A stretch of 64,000 nucleotides of DNA from Lophium mytilinum (GCA_010093605.1 MU004189.1:1557834-1621833); one strand, 5' to 3'. Counted from the first letter of the stretch, positions 35,986 through 47,008 are shown. Notes: a model not told the origin generated them from the letters alone. Numbers and translations are program-made.

Positions 35986-37259
35986 TTCTTTAGCTTTATT
36001 TTTAATAATCTTCTAGGGCTATTACTTAGTATATAGCTTATTAAAACCGTATAAATAAGCTATAAAATACTATAGATATTAAGAAGCTCTATACTTATCT
36101 CTAGCGCTCTATAAATAGTATTTCTAAATACTAGAAATATTTTTATAAATATAAGCCTATACTAGGTATACCTTATAGTATAAATTAGCCTCTAGACTTA
36201 ACTACTATTCTAATTAGCCTTAATATAGAGGACCTTATACCTTATAGATGCGCCTAGCAGGAGGTAATAGTTAAAGAGTACCTTATTATAAAGAATATCT
36301 AGCCTTCTAACTCTCTTTCTAGCACCTCTAAGCTTCTAGTAAGGCTTTTTTTCTTTCTTTCCTCTTACTTTATCTCTAATAATCTTAGGTTATATCCTTC
36401 TATATTTATCTAGCATTCTTTAAACTACTAGATAGTATAATTAGTATCTTTTAAACTCTAGATACTATAAGTCTTCTCTTTCTTTCTTATTATTAATAAA
36501 GCTAATAAGATATAATAGCTAATTAATTATAATCTATATATTATAGAGATCTAGCTAGATATTATATAATATAGGCCTAATACTAATATTAATACTTCTA
36601 ATATCTAGCTACCTTATCTAGTATAAAGATAGCTAGTAGGTAATAATTAGATAATAGCCTCTATAGAATTAACTACAGTTTAAGCTTATCTTAAATAAAG
36701 GCCCCTATACTTTTAATTTCTTAATTTCTTAATTTTTCTTTTCTTATTTAAAATAAGAAGGCCTATAGGCATGCAGCTATACTCTAGAAGGTGCCTAATA
36801 TAATCTATTATATTAAAAATTAATAAAAATAACTTAATAAATATAATAAGAGATAGAATACTAAAATATAACTATAAGAAATAAAAGAAACTACTTATTT
36901 AAAATAAGGCCAAACTAATTAATTTCTAGCTAATTTTTAGGCCTTATATAATAGAAATTACCTTATAAAAGTATTATATATTACTTTTAAATAGTATTAA
37001 AGATTATTAGTAATATATTATAATTATTTAAAGCTTTCTAGTATATAGAAGAGTATTATTATAATTTTAGTAATAGTGGTGTTAACGTTTAATTTTAGTG
37101 GGGTGGCCCAAGCGTCAGCCCCCTGTTAGCGCGGATGGGAACGTCAAGTTGGCACAAGAAGTTGTTTTGGGGCTGTGAGGTAAGAGCGCGCTCCTTTTTG
37201 TCCTCACAGCTTCAACGCGTCGATGAGGGTATAACGGACGCTCCCTCTACACCATAACT

Positions 37260-38586
37260 ATGTTGGCCGGCCCTCCACGCCTCCTGTCGGTTGTCTCCGT
37301 CGCCGTTGTATTGCTGCTAGGCTGGTGGTACCTCAGCCTCGTTCACACTACGTCCGCGACACCTCCCCTCAAAACCGACCATTCTCCCCCGCCAAAGTCG
37401 CCCAAGAAGAACACGGGCTTCAGAGCGAGCGTCGACCCTCTCGACTTCAGCATCCCTCTCATCTTCACCCCAGGAACACCCAAGCCCGCAGGCTCCAACT
37501 ACTCGCGCATCCTCGTGCTGCCCAAGACCCAGAAAGAAGACATATTCTGGATCCATGCCGAGCTCCCAGACATCCCACTCGCCGTCTACCAAGTCGACAA
37601 TGACACGGCCGAGTTCCGCGTGCCCAAGAACAAGGGCCGGGAAGCAATGGTACGCCGCACTCATATATACACATCCTCACCCCAACGCGCCCTTACCTCC
37701 ATCCCATAACTCCAAACTAACCAACCAAACCACCGTGCAGGTCTACCTCACCTACCTAATCGACTTCTACAACGACCTCCCCGACACCATCATGTTCTTC
37801 CACTCGCACCGCTACGCCTGGCACAACAACATCCTAATGGGCCTAGACACCGCGCAAGCCATCCGCCGCCTCAGCGACGCCCGCGTCGCGCGCCTAGGCT
37901 ACATGAACACGCGGTGCCACACGGACCCAGGCTGCCCGGACTGGATCCACATGGACCGGCCCGTAGTCGACTTCGACGACTTCCACAAGCCGGAAGAGAA
38001 GTACTACCGCAAGGGCGTGTGGGACGAGCTGCACCCGGGGGCGCCCATACCGCCATCGCTATCCGCGCCGTGCTGCGCGCAGTTCGCCGTCAGCCGGGAG
38101 CGCGTGCAGCAGGTGCCGATTGAGCGGTTCATCCATTACCGCAAATGGCTGCTGGAGACGAGCATGGATGACCAGTTCAGCGGGCGCGTGTTTGAGTATA
38201 TCTGGCAGTATATATTTACGGGGAATGCGGTGTATTGTCCGGCGGTTAGCTCGTGTTATTGTGATGGGTATGGCATTTGCTTTGGCGGGGAGAAGAAGAC
38301 GCAGCATTGGTTTGAGGTGATGGATGAGCGCAATAAGTATTATGAGGAGTTAGATGGGCATAATAAGGAGAAGACGAAGGCGGAGGAGGAGGGGAAGGCG
38401 TTTGAGTTCACCGAGGAGGTGAAGGCGAGGATGAAGGAGTTGGAGGCTAAGATTAGGAGTATGGATGACGAGATGAATAAGTTGAGGGATGCGGCGTATG
38501 AGAGGGGAAAGGAGATACGGAATCAGGAGGCGGAGCGGGAGACGTATGATGATACTCATATCTGGGATAAGGTGGAGCAGAGATAG
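37260..38586 (+). CDS. DUF3431 family type II membrane protein
   Basis: The function is unknown; the family is common in ascomycetes. Exons 37260-37649 and 37741-38586 give 411 residues. The N-terminus carries one hydrophobic segment (about residues 9-29, VVSVAVVLLLGWWYLSLV), which suggests a signal anchor with the rest in the secretory lumen. The DUF3431 body runs from about residue 85: ILVLPKTQKEDIFWI, then YLTYLIDFYNDLPDTIMFFHSHRYAWHN, then RLGYMNTRC. Paired Cys residues (CHTDPGC, APCCAQF, CPAVSSCYCDGYGIC) may form disulfides. A charged coiled coil (about residues 330-400) ends the protein. The body recalls glycosyltransferase-like folds, but no activity should be assigned. The ATG lies only about 165 bp from the right border of the AT-rich island. 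Confidence 0.88.
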
Positions 38587-39107
38587 GCGTCTGCAGTGGG
38601 TGCGATGAAGTTGGTTGGATGGGTTTTGGAGTACGTTTGGACTCTTATCACGTTAAAGGCTGTACGCTTAAGGGTTTGTATACCGTGACTTTAATTTTAG
38701 CACGGCGCATAGCAATGGGCGTTCTGTTATTGTTAGTATCAAGTATATGATGGCTTGCGAAGGCTTCAGGCTTAACAGACACTGCACATGCCGAAGGGCT
38801 TCAAAGTCCTCCACAGTAGAATATATATTGTCGAACTTGCATCTTTACACAGTCAACATTAATCTGTTAATGTAATTGAGAACACACTCTAGACTCTGGT
38901 TCTCTTTGACTTAGGGTCTTGATATCAGACTGGATCCCATTCATACGTTTCTTATGTGTCATACTTCCACATTTCCCGTAGCATTCAGCATGTCCGACAG
39001 GATGTCAAAAATGACACGCCTCAGATCAGGGTAATTTCTCCTGTACCAATTGTCAAACTGACTCCATTCATACATATCTCTCAGCTTCCAAACCCTGCTC
39101 TCTTCCC
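38587..39107. other. Intergenic region, DUF3431 gene to URA4 (convergent)
   Basis: This is the shared 3' region of two convergent genes. No feature was recognised. Confidence 0.5.
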
Positions 39108-40508
39108 TCACGCCTTCCACTCCACACTCCAACACTTCTCCCCCCTCCTAAACGGCACCACCTCAACCTCCACCCCCTCTTTCCTCAACAACCCCATAAC
39201 CTCCTCATCCCCGTTCCTCAGCACAATCCTCTCCCCCTTCCTATCCTCAACCCCATAAAACTTCCTCCCCGCCCCACTAAGAAACCCCTCCAGAACCTCC
39301 TTCGTCACCTCCCCTTCCTCCAACACCCCCCTCTCCACCCCCTCCTCCAACGCCCCCAACACCAGCTGCGCCGCATACGGCTGCGTAAACACCCCCGCCG
39401 CAATCCGGTCCCCGCCCCTCTTCGCCGTCGCTGCGTGCGGCGCGCTATCCGTCCCCAGGAAGAACTTCGGACTCCCCGACGCCGCCGCGCGCAGCAGCGC
39501 GTCCCTGTCCTCGGGGGTCTTGGCCACCGGCTTGCAGAAGCAGAAGGGGTCGCCGGCCCAGTCGTCGACGGTGATGTAGAGGTGGTGGGCGGTGATGGTG
39601 CCAGCAACCGTCGGGCCGAGGGCGCGGACGGTGGAGATGGCGGCGGCGGTGGTGCAGTGCTCGAGGATGATGCGGAGGCGCGGGAAGCGGGCGTGGAGTT
39701 CGCGCAGGGTGGGCAGGAAGCCGGCTTCGGCGTTGAGGACGGTGATGGAGGAGCCGGAGGGGGATTCGCCGTGTAGGTTGAGGATCATGTTTTGGGCTTC
39801 GAGCTCCGCGAAGATAGGGTAGAAGAGGGTGTAGTCAACGACGCCGGAGGAGGAGTTCTGAGAGGCTGTTAGAGAGAGGGGTATGGGGTAGGAGGGGGAT
39901 AGGTACGGTTGTGACGCCGGCGGGGTAGGATTTGACGCCTGTGATGCCGGCTTTTTTGGCTTCTTTGATCACGTCGGGGGTGATACTTTCGTGGAGGTAG
40001 AGGGACATGAGGTATTCTACGTTTGGCTCTAAGGCTTGCAGGCGAGCTCGGTAGTCGAGGGCTTGTTGGACGGTGGTGATGGGTGGGACGAGATTGGGCT
40101 GGATATGGGTTAGATCGGGGTTTGAAAAGTCTGAGATACGGATAGAGATATATAGGGAGTTGAGAGAATATCGGTTCACTTGTATATCTCAGATATTGCC
40201 GTACTGTTGACAATCTGGCTTGGAGAATGAAAAAGTTGGCGCTAGGAAAGTCTTTTTCAGATACGAAAGGTAACATAAAACATAAAAGAACTTTACACTA
40301 TAATGAATTGAACGTTCTTACCATGACATAGACCGTATTTGCTCCTCCCTTTCAATCGTTAGTCAAGATAGTAAAGGTGGTATTTTATCATGGTATGAAC
40401 CTGTCTGATAGTGGGTACAACGAGTTCAGACATCGCCCCATCTCGGAGGTGGACATGGGCATCGAAAGCAGCCGGCAGCTCGACATCTTGAAATTTATCG
40501 AAGACCAT
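39108..40508 (-). CDS. URA4: Dihydroorotase (pyrimidine biosynthesis)
   Basis: It cyclises N-carbamoyl-aspartate to dihydroorotate, the third step of UMP synthesis; it is a zinc amidohydrolase of the cytosol. Four minus-strand exons: 40508-40401, 40348-40322, 40098-39907 and 39857-39108; 358 residues (yeast Ura4 is 364). The metal-binding HxH is in DAHVHLRDG, and the carbamylated Lys is in GVKSYPAGVTT. Later metal ligands are in LNLHGE and LEHCTT, and the catalytic Asp is in FLGTDSAPH. The second exon is only 27 nt (GGANTVYVM), and it and the first exon are needed to supply the metal site. All four junctions are in phase 0. The third intron in genomic order (40321-40099) is 223 nt, much longer than others here. 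The same strand continues upstream with the Gal80-like gene, but the 332-nt gap gives no sign of co-transcription. Confidence 0.95.
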
Positions 40509-40840
40509 ATTGATGTCTTGAGTCACGCTATATCTGTTTCACAAATTGAAATAGAGGAGAAGGATGGAGCGACTTCGGCTGCTCGAAAATTCAAGAGCTA
40601 AAAGCGCTAAGAGTGGAATTTAGGCTTTTCTCGGCCAATCATATACCTTCAATTAGTCTAATTCTGTTTTCACTCTAAATCGCATGCGCAGTCAATCTAC
40701 ACATTAAGTGCAACGGCTGTTGTTATATCGATGCGAAAAATAGTAGAACTGTAATAGGGCAGCTTTGACGTTGATAGTTTCTATTTAAATTCTATCCAGA
40801 TACACACTGAGACAGATGCTAGTCTTGCTTAACGACCAGA
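40509..40840. promoter_or_regulatory. URA4 promoter region
   Basis: This lies between the 3' end of the oxidoreductase gene and the URA4 start, both minus strand. No defined motif was picked out. A plus-strand frame here is the antisense of URA4 exon 1. Confidence 0.45.
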
Positions 40841-42035
40841 TCAGGCCTTCGTGTAAGCCGCAGCAGTCTCTTGTTTGCCAGCAGCATCACGCTGGTAGAT
40901 CTCTTCCACGAGCTTGTGCCTGAGAAGTGCATACGACCAATCCTTATACCCATCCGTTCTCTTATCGGCAAAGGCTTCGTAAACACGGCCTACGTTCTGT
41001 GTGAATAGGGGCAACTTGCTCAGATCATCCTCGTCCGGCTCGACCTTGGTAGTCTCGCCCGTAGTGTGGTCTTGAAGTCGAATTGTCATGTCCTCATGCC
41101 CGGCCTGCAGGTACGTGCCCGACGCCGTGACTTGGATCTCGCCGGTCTCGCCGTAAATGCGCCAGATAAGACCTTCGTTGCCAGCGAATGCCGCACCGCC
41201 ACGCATATGATAGGATAGCAGTGCACCGGACTCGAGGTGGCCTTGGAGAAGGAATTGGTCGTGGGCCGTACGCGTGATAGTCTTCACAACAGCTCCCTTT
41301 CCATCCACGATTTGGACCTCAGGCCGTTTTATGTCGATGATGGAATTAAAGGAGGAGATCTCTCCTAACGAGTACAAGAGGCCTTCCATGGCTATTCAAT
41401 ACACGATAATTAGCTCTCTGCACTTTGAGTTGAGATGAAGGGGCGGAGATATACGTACCATGCATAGAGTAAATTGTCAGCATGTTCGCTCCGTTTTCTT
41501 GATAGTTGCAGTATTCAGCATAGTCTGGCTCCTTGAGCCCGCTGAAGCCCGAATTGCCGACAAAGGTAACACTGAGGACCTTTCCGATCTTTCCACTTTC
41601 CACCAGTTGCTTGACCTTTTTCACGAAAGGTGACTGGCAAGCCTGGAGTCCGACCACAGTGCGAACGCCCTTGCTCTTCGCTACACTGATGAGCTCTTCT
41701 GCCTCAGCGACGTTTTTGGCCAGCGGCCACTCGCAGAAGATGTCCTTTCCCGCCTTCAGGGAGGGCATGATGGTAGCATAGTGATGGGGAACCTTCACGG
41801 AGCAGACGACTAGCTCGACATTAGGATCGTCGGCGAGCGCTTGCGGAGAATCGTAGGCTTTCGTGGTTTCGGGCAGCCCGTGGGCCTTGATGGCGGCCTG
41901 GGCGGCTTCCACGCTGGTGTTGCAGAGGGCGACGATGGAGTATTTGGAGGTGTCTTTCAGGTAGGTAATATGAGCCCATGCAGCCCAGCTCTGGCCGGCA
42001 CTAAGGCCGATGAAGCCAATACGGATGGGAGCCAT
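40841..42035 (-). CDS. Gfo/Idh/MocA family oxidoreductase, Gal80-like
   Basis: This is either an NAD(P)-dependent sugar or inositol dehydrogenase or a Gal80-type regulatory relative. Minus-strand exons 42035-41459 and 41391-40841 give 375 residues. The N-terminal Rossmann fold starts IRIGFIGLSAGQSWAAWAH; the loop differs from the usual GxGxxG, as in Gal80-like members. The dinucleotide domain continues with VALCNTSVEAAQAAI and LVVCSVKVPHHYATI. The Gfo/Idh signature is GKDIFCEWPLAKN, where the EKP motif is EWP; the Lys normally important for catalysis is therefore Trp, with a Lys two residues later. The C-terminal alpha/beta domain follows. The EKP-to-EWP change is usual for the Gal80-like fungal group and makes a non-catalytic or altered role possible. 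The promoter upstream (42213-42269) has clustered CGG/CCG triplets. Confidence 0.85.
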
Positions 42036-43012
42036 GAGGAGTGCTTAGGTCTGAGAGATAAAGAGGAATGAGTACAGAGAATTTAAATGATGAATGTTCT
42101 AGATTGAAGAGAGAAGAAGCTGGAGGTTTGGATAGAGAGACATGGCGTTCATATCTTGTTGCTTTTATACTTCAAAATTGTATCTAGTGTCTCAAAAACT
42201 GAGGCACCAAGGGGCTGCGGAGAGGCTGCGGAGGTGGCTGCGGACAGCCTCCGCAACGCCGTCCGCAAACTGATGATAAATGCAATAGATTCACATGGTA
42301 TGGAGAGCTGAGCGCCAGTTACCAGCTGCGGATGAAAGACTGGGTCGGAAGCATTGAAGGGCTAATTTTGTGGTGTTCAGGACGACGCCGTGTATGGAAA
42401 TGTACCACTTAATGTCTCAAGCTGTAGGAAGCGTGTATAATCAGGATAATTCAACCATATATGTTATTACTCAGCCTTAAATTACAGAATCTGTCGGAGT
42501 ATAGATGTGTAGAAATAGACTCGAGCAGAGATGCATAAGCAAGCCAAAGGGCGAATCGCCACGGAGCTTGCGGAAGCTGCGGAGGTCGTTGTATCGTGCA
42601 TAGCTGACCTAGGCTTGAAGGAGGAAACATCTCAATGAATAGGCCGCAATGAGGGCGTCAACACACAGCCAAAGTAGCCATCGCCATGTCTTGGCGGGTG
42701 TTGAGCAGATGATTTCACAAAATGTGCAAATGGGTGATGCAGGCCCAAGGAACGTGGGCGCAGCGAGCCCTCTCTTTCGCCAGCGCGCGGACAGCCTGGA
42801 TTGCTGTCGGCAGGTGGGCAGGGTGGCAAGGCAAGCTTCAGTCAAAGCTCTCCTCAGACTTTGCGCGGGGAGCTCCCCAACCTCCTCAGACCCTGTATCT
42901 CGTTGTTGTCTCTTGCGCCTCGCCCGTCTCTCCATTCATCTCGACGCTCTGCAGCAGCTTCTTCGTGCCGCCGCCATCTCAATTGGGCTCCAATTGGCCA
43001 TTTCAGCCCACG
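42036..43012. promoter_or_regulatory. Divergent region between Gal80-like gene and VTC4
   Basis: At 42213-42269 the motif CTGCGGA occurs three times in direct order, followed by CCGC triplets in the opposite order. A second patch (TTGCGGAAGCTGCGGAGG) is at about 42569-42586. Such CGG/CCG groups are candidate binding sites for Zn2Cys6 regulators. The VTC4 leader (42880-43010) is C/T-rich. No gene was found. Confidence 0.5.
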
Positions 43013-45628
43013 ATGAGGTGCGTGCTAATCCCGACAGCTCGCCTCGCCGCCCCTCTGCCTTCATCCAATCACTGCTGACCCACGACTCTGCAGATTCGGC
43101 GAGCAGCTCAAGTCGTCGCTGATCAAGGACTGGTACTTCTACTACATCTCCTACCAGGACCTTAAGGACAGCCTGAAGACGCCCTACGAGTCCGAGCCCA
43201 CCTACCGCGTTACCAGCAATTTGTCTGTAGTTCCCGATGGCCCCAAGCCCAAGCGCCGCCCGTGGACCGCCGATGATGAGCAGCGCTTTGTGAGCGAGTT
43301 GGAGAAGGAGTTGGATAAAGTCTACACCTTCCAGAAGGTCAAGAGCCAGGAGATTATCCGCCGCATCCAGGCCTCGGAGAAGGAGGTGAACGACGTCCTC
43401 GGCAGAGCAGATGCACAAGATGGCCAAGCTGAGGGGCCGTCTGAAGACGACTTCTCGCTGCTGGAGGAAGACTTGAGCGACATCATTGCCGACGTCCATG
43501 ATCTGGCCAAATTCACCCAACTGAACTATACGGGATTCCAGAAGATCATCAAAAAGCATGATGTATGATGCTATACAAGCCCCCCCCATTTGGCACGATA
43601 CTAATCGTCTCAGAAAACTACAAAGTGGATGTTGAAGCCCGTCTTCGCAGCTCGCTTGCGGAGGAAGCCTTTCTTCCAGGACAACTACGATGCCTTCATC
43701 ATTAAACTATCCCGCTTATACGACAATGTGCGGACACGGGGCAACCCAGTCAAAGGCGACTCTTCTGCCGGTGGAAAACAGCAAAACTTCGTTCGGCAAA
43801 CGACTAAATACTGGGTGCATCCGGACAATATCACAGAGTTGAAGCTCATCATCCTTAAGCATCTTCCCGTTCTTGTCTTCAACCCCAACAAGGAGTTTTC
43901 CATGGACGATACGGCCGTCACTTCCATCTACTACGACAACACAGATACCTGGGAGCTATATCAAGGGCGTCTGAAGAAGACCGAAGGAGCCGAGGCCATA
44001 AGATTACGTTGGTATGGAGGCATGCAAAGCGAAGCTATCTTCATTGAACGAAAGACGCATCGGGAAGATTGGACCGGGGAAGAGTCAGTGAAAGCCCGTT
44101 TCAAAATGAAAGAAAAGAACGTAAATGCATACATGTCTGGCGAGCTCACCGTGGAAAAGCTGTTTGAGAAGGAACGCAAAGATGGCAAAAGGAGCGAGAA
44201 GGATATTGCTTCCGATGAGGCACTCGCGAAAGAGATCCAGTATCGAGTCATTGCCCGACACCTCGTCCCAGTAACGCGGTCGTTTTACCACAGGACTGCC
44301 TTCCAACTACCCGGAGATGCTAGAGTTCGCATATCACTAGACACGGAGCTCACTATGACGCGTGAAGACAACTTAGATGGGAAGAAGCGGGCTGGGAAGA
44401 ATTGGCGACGAATGGATATTGGCGTCGACTGGCCCTTCTCACAGCTTCCCGCCGAAGACATAGAACGCTTTCCATATGCCGTTCTTGAAGTAAAGCTACA
44501 AACGCAAGCTGGCCAGGAACCGCCAGACTGGATTCGACAACTCACGGCGAGTCATCTTGTGGAAGCCGTGCCCAAGTTCAGTAAATACATCCACGGAAGC
44601 GCAACCTTACAACCAAAGCGTATCAACCTTCTACCATATTGGGCTCCGCAGATGGACGTTGATATCCGAAAACCGGTCACTCATCGTTTTGGCATCGAAC
44701 GTCCAGGCCAGTCCAACGACATCTCCACAACGGGAAATCTAGACGACGACTCGGATGACGATGAAGACGGCTCTACTGGGCTCCCTGGAGTACACCAACA
44801 TGAAGACGACACCGAGGAAATGCGTCGCCTTCGCGCTGCTAGAGACGCAATGGAACAACATGACATGGACCAACGGCGAGACTACGGCACAGTCACGAAC
44901 GGAGAGGGACCCAACGCGCTCGATATTGAAGAGCGTATTGCAGCTCAGCCTATCCCAGAAGACGACTACCCACTTTACGACTCTGACGACGAAGATGACG
45001 ACCTAGAGGAAGCACGCTACGTGGGCGGATGGCCGTACTACGCGAAGTGGCTGAAGCAGCGTGGCACCCAACTAGGGAAGACAACCCTGGATTGGGCCAA
45101 GATGCTGATCCCGAGGCCGAAAGCAACACTCATGCCGACCAATGGGCCAAGTATGGGCGTACCGAAGGTTATGGGCGAAGTCAAGCGATTCAAGGCACCA
45201 AAAGGAAAACGTAAGTCCCAGCTCCCTCTCGAGAAATATTCCTCTCAGTATAGCTACTAACAATCCATCTAGGCATCCACGTCCCCGTCCGCGTCGAGCC
45301 AAAAGTCCAGCTCGCCACCGAGCGCACCTTCCTCGACTGGCTCCAGTTCAGCATCCTCCTCGGCTCCATCGCGGCCACGCTGCTCAATTTCGGCGATAGC
45401 GTCTCGTTTGCGGCGGCGTGGTGCTTCACGATCATCGCGCTCGTGTCGCTGTTCTACTCCATGGGGCTGTATATGTGGCGTGTGAAGATGATTAGGAAGA
45501 GGAGGGCGGTCACGTACCACGATAAGATCGGTCCGACAGTGCTGTGTATTGGGCTCTTTGCGGCTGTGGCGGTTAGTTTTGGGGTTAGGTTTGCGGGGGG
45601 CGAGTGGAAAGGGGGTTTGAAGGGATGA
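43013..45628 (+). CDS. VTC4: Vacuolar transporter chaperone 4, polyphosphate polymerase
   Basis: It makes polyphosphate from ATP and moves it into the vacuole as the catalytic subunit of the VTC complex. Exons: 43013-43017, 43094-43562, 43614-45210 and 45273-45628; 808 residues. The SPX domain (1-150) opens [20 protein letters not shown] and contains the inositol-pyrophosphate-binding Lys cluster [12 protein letters not shown]. The catalytic tunnel domain (about 190-490) shows [21 protein letters not shown] and FIERKTHRE. It continues with [22 protein letters not shown] and [11 protein letters not shown]. After an acidic linker, three hydrophobic segments of the VTC1-like (DUF202) domain end the protein. 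Exon 1 codes for only five bases (ATGAG), but it is needed to provide the start and the SPX N-terminus. The intact Arg, Lys and Glu residues favour an active polymerase (VTC4) over VTC2/3. Confidence 0.95.
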
Positions 45629-46056
45629 AAGAGGGGAGGATTGGAGTGTACATGCGGGATGTTGGGACGGTATATGGTTGACATGGTTTCGACGTTGGCT
45701 TGGGAATCGCACATGTCGGGAAATGGTTTGAAGTGATACAGCGCTTGGGCATCGGTCACTGGAGTGCACTGTATCATAACCCGCTTTCGTGAAAAACCCG
45801 TTCATACAACGCTGTAGCATCTATAGCAAGCCCGTCAAGTCATCTATGTCTATACCCATATCTCTAGTTCTCTCGGTATCCCTAGCAACCTCGGTTTCTA
45901 TCTGCATATATGGCTCTCACTCCTCTCCCTCTTCTCTCCTGAGCAGCGCCTCCCGCTCTCTTTCGTCTATCCCTTCTTCTGGTACGCTACATTTTGACTT
46001 CGTCAGCACCACGCAATGCCCAAGCATCGGAGAGGTAAGGAAGGGAAAAGGGTCAC
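45629..46056. other. Intergenic region, VTC4 to Frag1/DRAM/Sfk1 gene (convergent)
   Basis: These are shared 3' regions. A GTGAGT at the end of the neighbouring gene might start one more intron, leading to a short extra C-terminal exon at about 45890-45970 (minus strand). I could not decide this. Confidence 0.4.
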
Positions 46057-47008
46057 TCACGACACGAACCCGACAAACGCGAGGATGTAGAACGCGCCTA
46101 CAAACGCCATGCTCCACTCCAGGATGCCGGCGATGCGCCAGTGCTTGGCGCGCATGAAGCCGTACATGGCTACGCCGAGGGCGAAGTCGGCGAGGACAGT
46201 GGCGGCGCTGATGGTTGCGCTGGAAATGGTTAGGACATGATTGATAGAGGTGGGGGCTTAGGAGTTATTATATGGAGAAAGTGGTGAAGAGGGACGTACT
46301 AGAACCGCAGATTCCGAAACGGACTCGGCTTCCACACCTGGTCCCAGTACACGACCGTCGTGCTGACAGCACTGCCGACGATTCCGAGCAGGCAGGCGAG
46401 GAGCAGCCACTGGTGCGCGAGGCGGTAGCGGGCCGTGTCCAGGATGCCGAGGAGGACGAGGCCGAGGCCGGCGATGATGCCGCAGACCATGGCGAAGATT
46501 GAGAGGGCTTTTTTCCACCGGACGTCGGCGATGCCGTAGACGCGGTGGTCGTAGCGGGCGAAGTGGACGAGGATGACGGTTGCGATGTAGGTTATGCCGG
46601 TGATGGAGGCGCCGGTGAGGAAGAATGGTTTAAGGGTGAAGGCGCCGATGTCGGATATGAAGCTTTAGAGAGGAGCAAGCGTCAATATCAAAGTGGCTTC
46701 AAGGAGGTTGTTGGAGTACTATGAAGACTTGAAAGTCGAAATGGAGACTGGTTTGGATTCATGATGTTCACTAGAAAACCTTGACATGGAGATAGAAGAC
46801 TTATGCGATAGAATAAGAGAGAGCATTAGGAGTAGGACAACGAGAAGAAAGCAACGCACGCAACGTATGGGTTACTTTGCAGCGGGTACTTGGGCATGCC
46901 CTTTGCGAACCAGGTAATCAGCAGCACTGCTAGCGTCACAAACCACGCGGTGCCGGATATGAATGGAAAGAGCCATAAATGCTGTAATGGTACACGAATG
47001 CGATGCAT
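46057..47008 (-). CDS. Frag1/DRAM/Sfk1 family multi-pass membrane protein
   Basis: Family members act at the plasma membrane or vacuole (yeast Sfk1 with PI4-kinase, animal DRAM in autophagy); the role of this one is not shown. Minus-strand exons 47008-46860, 46662-46300 and 46219-46057 give 224 residues. The start MHRIRVPLQHLWLFPFISGTAWF carries the first membrane span; NPYVAFISDIGAF is the conserved loop that spans the first splice. About six hydrophobic segments follow: TGASITGITYIATVILVHF, IFAMVCGIIAGLGLVLLGIL, LLLACLLGIVGSAVSTTVVYW and others, up to the last one ending FYILAFVGFVS. Without the splices the frame stops after NLRF. The last exon may continue further if a GTGAGT donor at the stop codon is used, so the exact C-terminus is open. 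Confidence 0.85.

Larger units (their letters stand above)
29085..37095. repeat. AT-rich island, RIP-type mutated repetitive DNA
   Basis: For about 8 kb no ORF of 60 codons or more exists on either strand, while both flanks are full of them. TpA is extreme and CpA/TpG scarce: in bases 29341-29400 I count 14 TpA, one CpA, no TpG, and 17 G/C of 60. CpG is still present. This is the pattern left by repeat-induced point mutation (CpA to TpA on both strands). The left border lies near GGCCACCATATTAAA at about 29090, and the right near 37095, where composition returns sharply to normal. The parent elements cannot be identified because stops saturate every frame. Several tandem arrays sit inside (listed separately). 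It may be one or several nested transposon relics. Confidence 0.85.

Noticed and set aside
29090-37112. Possible terminal inverted repeats of the island (GGCCACC...TTAAA at left, GGGCCACCCC...AATTAAA on the opposite strand at right)
   Set aside because: The match is short and gapped; in AT-rich DNA it could easily be chance.
37871-38056. Frames on both strands inside the DUF3431 second exon
   Set aside because: They are shadows of the conserved DUF3431 reading frame.
40377-40601. 74-codon plus-strand frame
   Set aside because: It is antisense to URA4 exon 1, which carries the HxH metal site.
43230-43589. Long minus-strand frame over the VTC4 SPX exon
   Set aside because: It is antisense to a clearly conserved SPX domain.
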